In this document: one piece after another, positions 34,934-43,721 of the stretch | Layout: every line of letters begins with the position of its first letter | How positions within the stretch are numbered: position 1 is the stretch's first letter | Source: Arthrobacter sp. ISL-72 | GTDB taxonomy: Bacteria; Actinomycetota; Actinomycetes; Actinomycetales; Micrococcaceae | Assembly: GCF_018613755.1 (NCBI RefSeq) | Contig: NZ_JAGGPP010000006.1 | Coordinates: forward strand, 1 to 64,000 | Length of the DNA: 64,000 nucleotides | Direction of reading: 5' to 3' | Program-made: the position numbers and the translations under genes | Notes under the pieces: generated by a model | The model's database searches: none | What the model was told of the DNA's origin: nothing | Seen by the model: the letters and a program-made list of their open reading frames with translations, nothing else

Positions 34934-37486
34934 TCACCCCTTCCATGCCAGTTGTTCAGCGAGCGCCCGGGCCATCGTTTCCTCTGAGCCCGGGACGGTC
35001 TCGACCTTGATGGGGCGCTGTTCCCGGATGGCCTGAATCAGGTCATCGATGGTGGATCCGCCGGAGGCGCCGGAGCGGGAGCTGCCGACGGTTCCGGTGC
35101 TGCCGAACCCCGTGGCCGTGGCGAACTCCGGCACGGTCACGAGACTGGCCATGCGGTCATCGATCCGGGACTGCGTCCGGCCGACACCGACCAGCACGCC
35201 CTCACCGATGTTCTCGCCGAAGCCCGCGAAGACCTTCGACGGGGACGCGATGCCCAGAGCCTGCTTGAACGGTCCGACGATCCATCCAGGAACCATGCTC
35301 AGGAAGGCGTTGCCGATGGTCCCGGCGAGGGACTGCACGCCGCTGATCAGGCCCTCTACGATGTTTCGGCCGATGCCGTACAGCCAGTTGCCAGCACCAG
35401 ACAGGATGCCCATGATTTGGGAGCCCAGTCCGCCGAGGACGCCGAGGACGTTCCCGACCATCCCGGACACGCCGGAGACGATGCCGCCCCAGACGCCACC
35501 GAGGAAGCCGGCTACCTGTCCGAAGACCCCGCTGATGAATCCCCAGGCTGCACCGAACCCGGAGGATATGGCTCCCCATACGGCGCCGACAGCGCCGGAG
35601 ATTACGGCCACGATGGTGTTCCATACCGCGCCGACGAATCCGCCGATGGCGGTGAACACTCCGGAGATGAATCCCCACACGGCGGTGAAGACTGCGGAGA
35701 CCACACCCCACACGGCTTGCAGCGCGCCGGTGATGATGCCGACGTACCAGTTCCAGATCCCGACGAAGAACCCGCCGATGGCGGTGAACACCGCCACGAT
35801 GTTGTTCCAGATCGCGGCGATCTGGTCCCCGTGGGTCTGGACGAAAGCGGCGATGATGTTGCCGACCAGGGACGTAATCCAGTTCCAGACGCCGGCGATA
35901 AAGTTCCCGATGTTGGTGAACACCGAGGAGACGAAGTTCCACACGGCGGTGAACCCGGCAATGATGGGATCCATTACGGTGTGCACGCCCGTCATCACTA
36001 CGGCGGCGATAACACTCCAGACCCCGCCGAGGAATCCGACGATGTTGTTCCACACTTCGGTGACCCAGTTCCCGAGGCCGCCCCAGATCTCGTTCCACCA
36101 GTTCCCGAAACCGCCGAGTACTTCCATCATCCAGTTCATGAACCCGCCCCAGGCCTCGGTGAGGAACGCGACGACGGCGTCCCAGTTCATGACCAGGGCA
36201 ACGATGGCGGCGATCAGCGCCACGATCCCGACGATGATCCAGGTGATCGGGGACATGGCCATGACGAAGTTGACGACGGCGATCACGGCGGCGAGCGCCC
36301 CGAGCGCGAGTACCCCGGGGCCGATGATCGGGGCGAACTGCTGGAGCCCTTCAAGGATCGGTGTGAGGATGGGGAGCATCTGCGCGCCGAGCTGGCCGAG
36401 GGTTGTCTCGGCGGTGCGCTGCAGGTCCTTGAATGCTTCGCCCGGACCGGAGTGCAGCTTGTCGCTCAGTGACCCTGCGGACCCTTCCACGGTGCCGAGG
36501 GCTTCCTGGGAGTTGAGCAGGGAGTCGATGAACTTGGGAATCTCGGCGGTACCGAGATCTTCAATAGGTGTGCCGAAGAGGGCGAGCGCGGCCTGTGACT
36601 GCTGGGCCGGGTCCTTGATGTCGCCCAGCCCCATGATGATCTGGTCGAAGGCTGCCCGGGCGGTGTCGCCGCCGGCCAGCAGCTTGTTCGTCATGTCGGT
36701 CTGGTCCATGCCCAGGGACTCGTAGGCGCCGGCCGTGGCTTCGGACATGTCCGTTGCCCGGATGGTGAATTCCTTCAGGGCGTCGCCGGTCTTGTCGATA
36801 CCGAACGCGCCTTTGGCGGATGCGTCCGCGAGCATGGTCATGGCCTCGCCGCCGGACATGCCGAGGTTGGCGAACATCGGACCGTACTCGTCGATGGCGT
36901 CCAGCACGTCTTCGCGGACGTTGACCGGGACCTTGGACAGTGTTGCGGCCAGCAGGTCGGCAGCTCCCGCGCCGTCCTTCGCCAGGCCGGTGGTTATCAT
37001 CTGCCCGGCAATCTGCGCGGTCCGGCCGACGTCCAGCTCGAAGGCGCTGGAGAGGTCCATGACCTTTGACGTGACGGACTGGATGTCTTCTGCGGACTGG
37101 CCGGAGAGTCCTTTGATGGAGGACAGGGTTGCACCGACCGCGGCCGAGACGCCCTCGAAGGAATCGCCGTAGCCGTCCGCGTACATCTTGCCTGCGGTCT
37201 CGCCGGCCTTTGCCGCTTCCGGGCCTGCGAGGTTCAGCCCTGCTGTCATGGTCGACGTGATTGAGTCCATGTCAATGGCTGTGTGCAGGCCGGACATCAG
37301 CGCAGCGCCTGCGACACCTCCGGCCGCCGCTGCCGTCATGGGGCTGAACAGCTTGGAGGTTGCCTTCGCGCCGGCCGCACCGAGCTTGCCGGCCATTGAG
37401 TCCGCGGAATCAGCGACGTCCTGGAAGGTCTTATCGACGCCCTTGGATGTTGCGAGGATGTCGAACAGCAGTTGCTGTGTTGCCAT
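34934..37486 (-). CDS. Tape measure protein
   Basis: An 850-aa protein setting tail length. Residues 1-60 are helical (FDILATSKGVDKTFQDVADS). The TP901-type core holds GLNLAGPEAAKAGETAGKMY and DKLHSGPGEAFKDLQRTAE. Hydrophobic segments at about 385-440 (GPGVLALGALAAVIAVVNFV and WIIVGIVALIAAIVALVMNW) precede a long region of Trp/Gly-rich repeats (WGGFMNWMMEVLGGFGNWW and similar) to about 690, then a conserved end near GIASPSKVFAGFGENI. The long C-rich plus-strand frame at 35049-36725 is only its shadow. Confidence 0.92.
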   Translation of the reverse strand: MATQQLLFDILATSKGVDKTFQDVADSADSMAGKLGAAGAKATSKLFSPMTAAAAGGVAGAALMSGLHTAIDMDSITSTMTAGLNLAGPEAAKAGETAGKMYADGYGDSFEGVSAAVGATLSSIKGLSGQSAEDIQSVTSKVMDLSSAFELDVGRTAQIAGQMITTGLAKDGAGAADLLAATLSKVPVNVREDVLDAIDEYGPMFANLGMSGGEAMTMLADASAKGAFGIDKTGDALKEFTIRATDMSEATAGAYESLGMDQTDMTNKLLAGGDTARAAFDQIIMGLGDIKDPAQQSQAALALFGTPIEDLGTAEIPKFIDSLLNSQEALGTVEGSAGSLSDKLHSGPGEAFKDLQRTAETTLGQLGAQMLPILTPILEGLQQFAPIIGPGVLALGALAAVIAVVNFVMAMSPITWIIVGIVALIAAIVALVMNWDAVVAFLTEAWGGFMNWMMEVLGGFGNWWNEIWGGLGNWVTEVWNNIVGFLGGVWSVIAAVVMTGVHTVMDPIIAGFTAVWNFVSSVFTNIGNFIAGVWNWITSLVGNIIAAFVQTHGDQIAAIWNNIVAVFTAIGGFFVGIWNWYVGIITGALQAVWGVVSAVFTAVWGFISGVFTAIGGFVGAVWNTIVAVISGAVGAVWGAISSGFGAAWGFISGVFGQVAGFLGGVWGGIVSGVSGMVGNVLGVLGGLGSQIMGILSGAGNWLYGIGRNIVEGLISGVQSLAGTIGNAFLSMVPGWIVGPFKQALGIASPSKVFAGFGENIGEGVLVGVGRTQSRIDDRMASLVTVPEFATATGFGSTGTVGSSRSGASGGSTIDDLIQAIREQRPIKVETVPGSEETMARALAEQLAWKG

Positions 37487-37501
37487 CAGGGACCGCCTTC
37501 C

Positions 37502-37690
37502 TTATCGTTGCCGGGCTTTGTCCTGCTGTTCTTCCCAGGCTTTGGCGTTTGCGACGAACTTGAGCCACATCATGTAGGGCAGGTCCCAGACGTTCAGCGG
37601 GGTGATGCCTGGCCAGACATGCGAGATCGTGGTGATCCACCGGTAAATGGATGCCTCGATGTCGTCAGCGTCGTCTAGCTGTTGGCTGCG
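37502..37690 (-). CDS. Tail assembly chaperone, frameshift-encoded C-terminal part
   Basis: In the -1 frame relative to the upstream chaperone, an open frame encodes QLDDADDIEASIYRWITTIS and onward to WEEQQDKARQR, typical of the T part of a siphovirus G-GT chaperone pair. It has no ribosome site of its own, overlaps the end of the G frame, and lies right before the tape measure. It is almost surely expressed by programmed -1 frameshifting. The -1 frame is open back to 37840, so the slip site is in that stretch; I found no perfect X-XXY-YYZ heptamer. Confidence 0.8.
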   Translation of the reverse strand, partial: RSQQLDDADDIEASIYRWITTISHVWPGITPLNVWDLPYMMWLKFVANAKAWEEQQDKARQR

Positions 37691-38070
37691 GCTGGCTCTA
37701 CGCCCGGAACGGAATCCGTCCGGGCTACCGTAGGGTCCTCCGCTGCGGTTTCCTCCGGCTCCGTTTCGAAGCCGATCTTGGAGAGCGGGAAGTCGTTGGC
37801 TTCGCTGACTGTCACCGACTCGCCTGCGTGGCGCTTGCACAGCCAGACCATGGCCTGGAGCGCGAGCAGGTTCTCTTCGTCCTCAAGGAAGTCCAGCGGG
37901 TCCGCGGCGGTCCCGTCCTTGGGTGCCTGGTCCTGCATGCGCTTGAAGGCGTCCCGGAGCGACTTGATGCCAATGCCGGTCTGGACTTTCAGGACGTACA
38001 GGTTCCGGAGCGTCGCTCCCTGGATGGCTTCCTGCAGCGGGTACTTCTTGTCTCCCACAATGAGCTTCAC
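37675..38070 (-). CDS. Tail assembly chaperone (G-type)
   Basis: A 131-aa protein between the tail tube block and the tape measure, which keeps the tape measure soluble during tail assembly. The start MKLIVGDKKYPLQEAIQGAT, a helical middle (IKSLRDAFKRMQDQ, LLALQAMVWLCKRHAG) and an acidic disordered end fit the family. The -1 extension is listed separately. Confidence 0.8.
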   Translation of the reverse strand: MKLIVGDKKYPLQEAIQGATLRNLYVLKVQTGIGIKSLRDAFKRMQDQAPKDGTAADPLDFLEDEENLLALQAMVWLCKRHAGESVTVSEANDFPLSKIGFETEPEETAAEDPTVARTDSVPGVEPAAANS

Positions 38071-38074
38071 GCTT

Positions 38075-38665
38075 TTACCCTTTTCCGTTGAGTGCGTCGT
38101 CGATGGCGGCGAGCGCCTTGTCTTTCGCGTCGATGCGTCCGGCCTTGATCGGCTCCCACCAGTACGGCTGGCCGAACTGCGAGACGAACGATTCCTTGTT
38201 CCCGAACACGGGATGCCGGATGACCTTCTTGTTCCAGCCCTTGACCATCACTCCGCCGACACCCTTGTCCGCCCGGATGCTGATGCCGGAACGGGTGGCG
38301 CCTGCGACGACGCGGGTCTTCAGTGAGGCCTTCACGCGGTTGCGCATGCCGGTGCTGCGGCTGCGGCCGGCGGCCTCTGCCTTGTAGACGTTGACCGCCC
38401 GGAGGTAGGTCCTGCCTTTGGAGTCCTTGATCCGGCGGACTGTCTTGCCGCTGCGCTTGGCGTTGCCGGGCTTGGCGCCGGAGAGGATGGCGCGCTGTTC
38501 CTTGATGATGTCGTCGCCCACGCCGCGTAGGCTGCGGCGCAGGTTGCGCTGTACAGCGGGCCCGATCTCTTTGGCTTTGGCCAGCGCCTCCCGGATGTTC
38601 GGGGAGGTGATGGTGATTTCCGGAAGATCAGACCCGCCGCCGCGCTGGTGCGCGGAGCGTGCCAT
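38075..38665 (-). CDS. Basic tail-completion / HK97 gp10-like protein
   Basis: A 196-aa, very basic protein with a coiled N-terminal helix (NIREALAKAKEIGPAVQRNL) and a beta-rich Arg/Lys end (KASLKTRVVAGATRSGISIR), like HK97 gp10-type tail completion or minor capsid proteins. Its position between the major tail protein and chaperones is slightly unusual. Role inferred. Confidence 0.55.
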   Translation of the reverse strand: MARSAHQRGGGSDLPEITITSPNIREALAKAKEIGPAVQRNLRRSLRGVGDDIIKEQRAILSGAKPGNAKRSGKTVRRIKDSKGRTYLRAVNVYKAEAAGRSRSTGMRNRVKASLKTRVVAGATRSGISIRADKGVGGVMVKGWNKKVIRHPVFGNKESFVSQFGQPYWWEPIKAGRIDAKDKALAAIDDALNGKG

Positions 38666-39693
38666 CAGATGGTGGCGTCGGTGGTGACCAGTGCGACGTA
38701 GATCGGGGACCCGGCGGCGAGGCCGTCCAGGACGGTGAAGTCGATGGACTGCTTTACCGGGGAACCGGCGGCGGACTTCGGCAGTTCACCCTCGAGGCGG
38801 ATGTCCGGGAAGTGGAACTGCAGCGCGTACTTCGCCGAGGTCCCGATCGTCGTGGTCGAGAGGAACGTCAGCGTCATGCCCAGCGCGGTCTGGTTCAGGT
38901 AGGCGTCCCGCAGCACCGTGTCCGCGTACTCCGCCGTGACCTTGCCCTTGACGTCGGCCAGGCCAACGACTGGCTTGCGGTTCCGCTTGCCTGCGCCGCC
39001 GAAGGTGAAGCCGCCGTCGTCAATCTTGTTGTCGAAGGAGACGGAGAATTCCTCGATGGTGGCCGCGGTGGTTCCACCGGTGGCGAGTGCCGTCGCCGTG
39101 GGCGGGGTCTGCGATCCGCCGATGGTGATCGCGCCCTCCGCGAAGTGGAACAGCTCGCCGCCGACGACATACGACGGGGCGGCGTACGCGACGTCGGTCT
39201 TGACTTCCTTGGCGTCCCAGCTGGTCTTCAGCTTCACGATGTCAGCGTTGGACGCGGAGAACTCACCGGAGGTGCAGACCGCGCCGAGGAACGTCATGGC
39301 CGTAGCCGCGCCGCCGCCCAGGGTGGGGATGCCCTTCTGAATCGTGTAGCTGTTCAGCGGGTCCGTAGTCGTCGGGGTGTACAGCTGCTGGAAGACACCG
39401 GTCTGGCCCGGGACAGTGGTCGAGACCGCCGTGCCGAACAGGGCTTCGAGGAAGATCCCGAGTCCCTTGCTCACCAGTTCGATGTTGATGTCGCCGCCGG
39501 CGGACTGCTTGGCCAGGACTCTGCGGCCGGAGCGGGCCACGCGTGACCCGACGCGCATACCGGCGCCCTGGACGAACGTGGGGTTCCACGCCAGGGACTC
39601 GTCGATGAACTCGGGGAACCGGTCCACGGTCACGCCGGTGCCGTACGTGGTCTCCTTCTTCAGGCCCACGGAGCAATCAAGCTGGGTCGTCAC
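38665..39693 (-). CDS. Major tail (tube) protein
   Basis: A 342-aa tail-tube protein. The N-terminus CSVGLKKETTYGTGVTVDRF is characteristic of phage tail tubes. FPEFIDESLAWNP and RRVLAKQSAGGDINIELVSK follow, and the second half (SFDNKIDDGGFTFGGAGKRN to DFTVLDGLAAGSPIYVALVT) repeats the same beta fold. It is followed by the chaperone frames, as expected. Confidence 0.87.
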   Translation of the reverse strand: MTTQLDCSVGLKKETTYGTGVTVDRFPEFIDESLAWNPTFVQGAGMRVGSRVARSGRRVLAKQSAGGDINIELVSKGLGIFLEALFGTAVSTTVPGQTGVFQQLYTPTTTDPLNSYTIQKGIPTLGGGAATAMTFLGAVCTSGEFSASNADIVKLKTSWDAKEVKTDVAYAAPSYVVGGELFHFAEGAITIGGSQTPPTATALATGGTTAATIEEFSVSFDNKIDDGGFTFGGAGKRNRKPVVGLADVKGKVTAEYADTVLRDAYLNQTALGMTLTFLSTTTIGTSAKYALQFHFPDIRLEGELPKSAAGSPVKQSIDFTVLDGLAAGSPIYVALVTTDATI

Positions 39694-39965
39694 TGGTCTT
39701 CACCCTCTCCTTCGCCGCTGGCTTGGTCGCCTGCGTCCTCGTTGTCGCCGTCGTGGCTCTCTGCCCCGTCGTCGTCCTGCTGGGCCGTCAGATCGGCGGC
39801 CAGCGTCTTGGCGGCCTTGTCTGTGGGCTGGTAGTTGTCGGGCTGGAGGAGCAGGACGCGGGCCTGATCTTCGGTGACGTCGACAATCTCGTCGGCTTCG
39901 ATGACTCTGCGCAGCAGTGGGACGTCGAGCGCGCCGAGCGGGGAAATGTTCTTGAGTCTTGGCAT
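39690..39965 (-). CDS. Small acidic head-tail region protein
   Basis: A 91-aa protein with an ordered N-terminal half (ALDVPLLRRVIEADEIVDVT, RVLLLQPDNYQP) that resembles small actinophage proteins in this position, and a disordered, extremely acidic tail. Overlaps the major tail start by four bases. Function unknown. Confidence 0.7.
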   Translation of the reverse strand: MPRLKNISPLGALDVPLLRRVIEADEIVDVTEDQARVLLLQPDNYQPTDKAAKTLAADLTAQQDDDGAESHDGDNEDAGDQASGEGEGEDQ

Positions 39966-39974
39966 GGGTTTCTC

Positions 39975-40460
39975 CTAAGCCGATATGCGGGCGTTTGCGG
40001 TGAAGGTCGCGACGACTTCCGTCACGCGGCCCTGGTCAATCAGGTCCTCCGGCGTTGCGCCCTCTGACTCGTGGGAAGTGAGGAAGCATTGCCGTACCGT
40101 GCCGCCGACCGTGGTGTCTGTCATCCGGACGTAGTGCTCAATGCGGCGCAGCAGGTCGTAGGCCCGCTCGGCTGTCTGGATCTCGGCTTCTTCATCGCCG
40201 CCTAGGAAGCACGAGACCGTTACTTCGACCGTGAGGGTTTCCTCACGGCTGCGGTTAGTGGAGAGCGTCGCCGCCTGCTGACCGACGGACACCCTGCCGA
40301 AGGACACGATGTCGTCAGGCTGGTAGGTGGCCGGCTGGCCGAAGACCACATAGACGTGTTCGGTGTCATAGCCGCCGGCCATCAGTTCCTTGACCGCCGC
40401 GTAGAAGGCCTTCTTGAACGCAAGGCCGAGGGTTGCCTGCGTGAGGTCCGGCGCCGTCAT
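39975..40460 (-). CDS. Tail terminator / head-tail joining protein
   Basis: A 161-aa protein starting at ATG 40460, overlapping the connector stop. The sequence (FKKAFYAAVKELMAGGYDTE, ETLTVEVTVSCFLGGDEEAE, TVGGTVRQCFLTSHESEGAT) fits the tail-terminator type fold found just before the major tail protein. Assigned by position and general pattern. Confidence 0.65.
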   Translation of the reverse strand: MTAPDLTQATLGLAFKKAFYAAVKELMAGGYDTEHVYVVFGQPATYQPDDIVSFGRVSVGQQAATLSTNRSREETLTVEVTVSCFLGGDEEAEIQTAERAYDLLRRIEHYVRMTDTTVGGTVRQCFLTSHESEGATPEDLIDQGRVTEVVATFTANARISA

Positions 40461-41254
40461 GCGAAGCCGCCCATCTGCTGGTGCGGTGCGCAGAGCTCGA
40501 TGACCCTGCGGGGGACCGCGTAGCCGGACGGGGTGAAGGCGTCGGTGTCCTGCTGGACGCCGCGGATTGTGCCGCCTCCGGAACCCTGCATGCCTCCCTG
40601 CCACCAGAAGCGGACCAGCTCCCGAGCCGCCAGCCGGATGTTTGGCGGGATCTCTGCGCTACCGATCCGGTAGGTGACAACAAGCTCGCCACCAGGGAAG
40701 ACCGTGACAGCGCTGCGGGTTCCTGCATACACAAGACCCGATGCGAGATCCGGAACATAGGCTGTCACAGCCGCGCCATCGGCAGTGATGCCAAGGATCT
40801 CTGTGGGCAGGTCCGGCAGCACGACGGCGCTGTCACCGCCCCACGTGGTGTAGGTCTTGGTTGCGGCCAGCATCGGACCCGTAATGTCCTCGATGACCGG
40901 TGTCGCGGCCGCGAGGTACAGGCGCAGGTCCTGGGCTTTGGCGGGGTCCGCGTTGGACGGCAGCCGCAGACCCGTCAGCACCTCATCCAGTGGAATGAGG
41001 AACTGCGGATCTGCGGGCCATACATCCAGCACGTCGGTGTAGGCGCCGGCACCGCCCGCCGTCCAGCTCAGCAGATACCTGCCGGCCATCGGCGGAACGA
41101 ACTCAGCCTGCGCTGACTCCCGGTACCCGGTCACTTCCGGGGCCGGGTCCAGCGTGGTGCCGTCCGGCTTCTTGACCGCGAGCGCGTATGGTCCGGTGTC
41201 CGGCGCGGTGGGCCATTTCACCGTGGCTTTCGCGCCGAGGTCAAGGGACGCCAT
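40457..41254 (-). CDS. Head-tail connector protein
   Basis: A 265-aa protein. The C-terminal half (IPLDEVLTGLRLPSNADPAK, DLRLYLAAATPVIEDITGPM, EIPPNIRLAARELVRFWWQG) is a gp6/gp15-type helical adaptor that docks to the portal. The N-terminal ~80 residues form an Ig-like beta domain, a common actinophage addition. In order after capsid and a short linker gene. Confidence 0.75.
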   Translation of the reverse strand: MASLDLGAKATVKWPTAPDTGPYALAVKKPDGTTLDPAPEVTGYRESAQAEFVPPMAGRYLLSWTAGGAGAYTDVLDVWPADPQFLIPLDEVLTGLRLPSNADPAKAQDLRLYLAAATPVIEDITGPMLAATKTYTTWGGDSAVVLPDLPTEILGITADGAAVTAYVPDLASGLVYAGTRSAVTVFPGGELVVTYRIGSAEIPPNIRLAARELVRFWWQGGMQGSGGGTIRGVQQDTDAFTPSGYAVPRRVIELCAPHQQMGGFA

Positions 41255-41634
41255 TACTTCTTAGCCGCGGCTTTCGCTTCGGCGTCTGCGTCAGCCTTGG
41301 TCTGCTTGGCCTGCTCCTCGAGGAGCTTGGCGGCAGCAGCCTGGGCGTCGGCTTCGGCCTGGGCCTTCGCCGCAGCCTGGGCATCCGCGGCCGCTTTGGC
41401 GTCGGCAGCAGACACGCGCAGCGGCTGGTTGCCGCGGGCGGTTGCGGTCTCGACTCCGGAGGTCGTGGCCGTTGCGGTCTCGACATCGGGGTTGACGGCG
41501 AGGCCGCTGGCGAGCAGCTGGCTGGCTTCGTCTTCGGGCAGGTCTATGGTCTGGCCGGGTGCCGGCCAGTCTTCGCCGTCGCGGGTCCCGGAGATCTTGC
41601 CGACCAGCCGGACTGTCTTGTTCTTTGCAGTCAT
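41254..41634 (-). CDS. Ala/Lys-rich phage protein after the capsid gene
   Basis: A 126-aa protein. The N-terminal ~45 residues are ordered (KTVRLVGKISGTRDGEDWPA, ASQLLASGLAV), and the C-terminal ~60 form a long Ala/Lys/Gln/Glu helix (AAKAQAEADAQAAAAKLLEE). Perhaps a head-completion or capsid-associated protein. No specific family assigned. Confidence 0.65.
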   Translation of the reverse strand: MTAKNKTVRLVGKISGTRDGEDWPAPGQTIDLPEDEASQLLASGLAVNPDVETATATTSGVETATARGNQPLRVSAADAKAAADAQAAAKAQAEADAQAAAAKLLEEQAKQTKADADAEAKAAAKK

Positions 41635-41726
41635 TACTAACTCCTTTGGAAGGTGTTCTGCTGTGCGTTGAGGGCGGCATGCGGGCCCGGGGTTTCAGGG
41701 TCCGCACGCCACGTGGTTACCGTTGG

Positions 41727-42947
41727 CTAGGAAGCGCCGCCGGCGAAGTGCTTGACCGCTCCGGTCTGATCGACCAGGACGCCGTCGCCGCGGATGATGG
41801 CGCGGTAGGTGATCAGGTCCTTGTCGAACGCGAAGTCGTCGGACCGCTCGAAGCGGACGCCGTTGACGATGCGGGCGAAGTAGGCGGACATGTCACCGAA
41901 CGCGACGGACTTGTTGCCGAGTCCCACGCCGGGCATGTTCGGGTCGGTGAAGACGGGCTTGCCTTCGATCATGTCCGGCTGGCCGGCGATGATGGACGGC
42001 TCCCAGAGGTAACGCCCGCTGGAGTCCTTGAGCTTGCGCAGCGTGGCAGCGGTGCCGTCCTTGATCAGCCAGCCCGCGTTCGGGCTGTTCCGGTACGGAC
42101 CGATGACCGAGTAGAACAGGTCAATCAGATCGTCCCAGGTTGGTGCGCCGCCGACGGCGGTCGCGCCAGTCTTGCCCAGCGTGGTGCTGGTGATCAGGCC
42201 GGAGGGCTCGTTGGTCCCGGTACCGGCGACGAGCTTGGCGCCGAAAGCATTGCCGATGGCGCGGCCGGCCTGGCGGGCAATGAAACCCTCGAGGTCGAAC
42301 GCGGAATCGTCAGCCAGTTCGCGGCTGAGCTGGGAGAGGTCGCCGTACTTGTAGGCGTACAGGGACCGCTTGGCCAGAACAGGCTCGGACGTGGGGATGG
42401 TCTGGCCTTCACCGACCTGCGCACCGGTCGGCGCGGAGATGGTTACGGGGACGCTGATCTCTTCACCGCTGGAGGTGTAGAGGATCGTCGCACCCGCCGA
42501 GAGGATCGCCGAGGTTTCGATGGCGTGCTCCATGAGCTGGCCGTAGAAGGTCGTCGGCACGGTGTAGCCGCCGGCGGACGGGGTGCCCTTGACGAGCGCC
42601 CGTACTTCCTGGCGTTCCTCGTGGGTGGGCGTGTACTCCCATGCGCCGTTGCGGCCCTGCAGCATCTTGCGCAGCAGCACCTCCGCGGCGTCCTCGTTGC
42701 GGTCCTCGCCGCGGCCCGGGACCTTGCCCAGGGAAGCGGCGATGTCGCGCTGCTCGTTCTCGAACGCGACGAGACGGTCAGCCTGCGAGCGCAGGGAATC
42801 CATCTCGGCCGTGATGGCGTCGAAGGACTGGGACTCTTCGGCGGTGAGGGCGCGGCCCTCAGCATCCGCAGCGTCGATGATGGCCTTGCCCTTTTCGTGG
42901 GCTGCTGCACGCTTTTCGAGCAGCTTCTTTGCGAGCGTTTCGCTCAT
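41727..42947 (-). CDS. Major capsid protein (HK97 fold)
   Basis: A 406-aa capsid subunit. The N-terminal delta/scaffold region (1 to about 85) is coiled (MSETLAKKLLEKRAAAHEKG, MDSLRSQADRLVAFENEQRD), ending near KVPGRGED where the prohead protease probably cuts. The HK97 domain follows: SAGGYTVPTTFYGQLMEHAI, GEEISVPVTISAPTGAQVGE, PNAGWLIKDGTAATLRKLKD and FEDK-type ending with RSDDFAFDKDLITYRAIIRG. Order portal, protease, capsid is canonical. Confidence 0.93.
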   Translation of the reverse strand: MSETLAKKLLEKRAAAHEKGKAIIDAADAEGRALTAEESQSFDAITAEMDSLRSQADRLVAFENEQRDIAASLGKVPGRGEDRNEDAAEVLLRKMLQGRNGAWEYTPTHEERQEVRALVKGTPSAGGYTVPTTFYGQLMEHAIETSAILSAGATILYTSSGEEISVPVTISAPTGAQVGEGQTIPTSEPVLAKRSLYAYKYGDLSQLSRELADDSAFDLEGFIARQAGRAIGNAFGAKLVAGTGTNEPSGLITSTTLGKTGATAVGGAPTWDDLIDLFYSVIGPYRNSPNAGWLIKDGTAATLRKLKDSSGRYLWEPSIIAGQPDMIEGKPVFTDPNMPGVGLGNKSVAFGDMSAYFARIVNGVRFERSDDFAFDKDLITYRAIIRGDGVLVDQTGAVKHFAGGAS

Positions 42948-43025
42948 GGCATTCCCTCCTGGAAATGTCGAAGTGGATTTAGTGCGGTGAGGTGCGGGTG
43001 GATTTCGTCCTGCCCACGGGCATTA

Positions 43026-43721
43026 CTAGGCGCGGTGGAGGAGATCCAGCCGGCGCCGGTAGAGATCCAAGCTCCGGTGGGTTTCGCCCTGCCGTTGCTC
43101 TTCCTCTGCCCGCTCCTCATCGGTGCGGGAATCTGGGGGAGTGAGGAGCAGCTTGCGCAACTCCTCCGGTGCGGTCTCGCGGACCTTGGCCACGTCCATG
43201 TGGAGGCGGTCAGCCAGCGAGCGCAGGCCTGTGGTGGTGTCCCGGTAGGCGGGGTTGTTCACGGGGGCGACGTCGACCAGCTGGACGGCCAGCAGGGTCC
43301 GCAGGGGGAAGCCCTCCGGGGTGAAGTCCCAGTCGTCGGCCACGGTGCGGAACGCGAAGCTGGAGTAGCGGACGTCCTGGCGCTTGGCCAGCTCGCGGAC
43401 ATCCCTGCCGCTGGTGGTGTCCGGAATGTCGACGTCGTACCGCAGCCCTGTGCCATCCACCTCGAGCCGCAGGGTGCCAGCCTCGGTGGTTCCCAGTAGG
43501 TGGTTGTCGTCGTGGTTGTACCGGGCGAGGACGGCCACCTGGTCGGCCAGCGACTTGTTGAAGGCCGCGGGGTCCACGCGCTCCACAAAGCCGCCCAGGT
43601 TCTGGGAGAGGCGGTTGAATACCGAGGCGTACCCGCTGAGCGTGCCGAGTCCGTTGGACGTCTCGCGGAATTCCACGGGAAGGCTGATATGGCGAAGCTC
43701 CAGATCACGCACCGGAACCAC
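43026..43721 (-). CDS. HK97-family prohead protease
   Basis: A 231-aa serine protease that removes capsid delta domains. Typical sequence: GLGTLSGYASVFNRLSQNLG, ARYNHDDNHLLGTTEAGTLR (with the catalytic His) and VRYSSFAFRTVADDWDF (with the nucleophile Ser). The C-terminal third is charged and helical. Overlaps the portal end by 17 bases. Confidence 0.92.
   Translation of the reverse strand: MVPVRDLELRHISLPVEFRETSNGLGTLSGYASVFNRLSQNLGGFVERVDPAAFNKSLADQVAVLARYNHDDNHLLGTTEAGTLRLEVDGTGLRYDVDIPDTTSGRDVRELAKRQDVRYSSFAFRTVADDWDFTPEGFPLRTLLAVQLVDVAPVNNPAYRDTTTGLRSLADRLHMDVAKVRETAPEELRKLLLTPPDSRTDEERAEEEQRQGETHRSLDLYRRRLDLLHRA

Noticed and set aside
35400..36130. Repeated sequence here as a CRISPR or DNA repeat array
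   Set aside because: The repetition is at protein level (Trp/Gly repeats of the tape measure), with no constant repeat and spacer lengths.
35049..36725. A 558-codon plus-strand open frame in the tape measure gene
   Set aside because: It is antisense to the tape measure, and its Pro/Thr/Met-rich composition mirrors the Trp/Gly/Val repeats of that gene.
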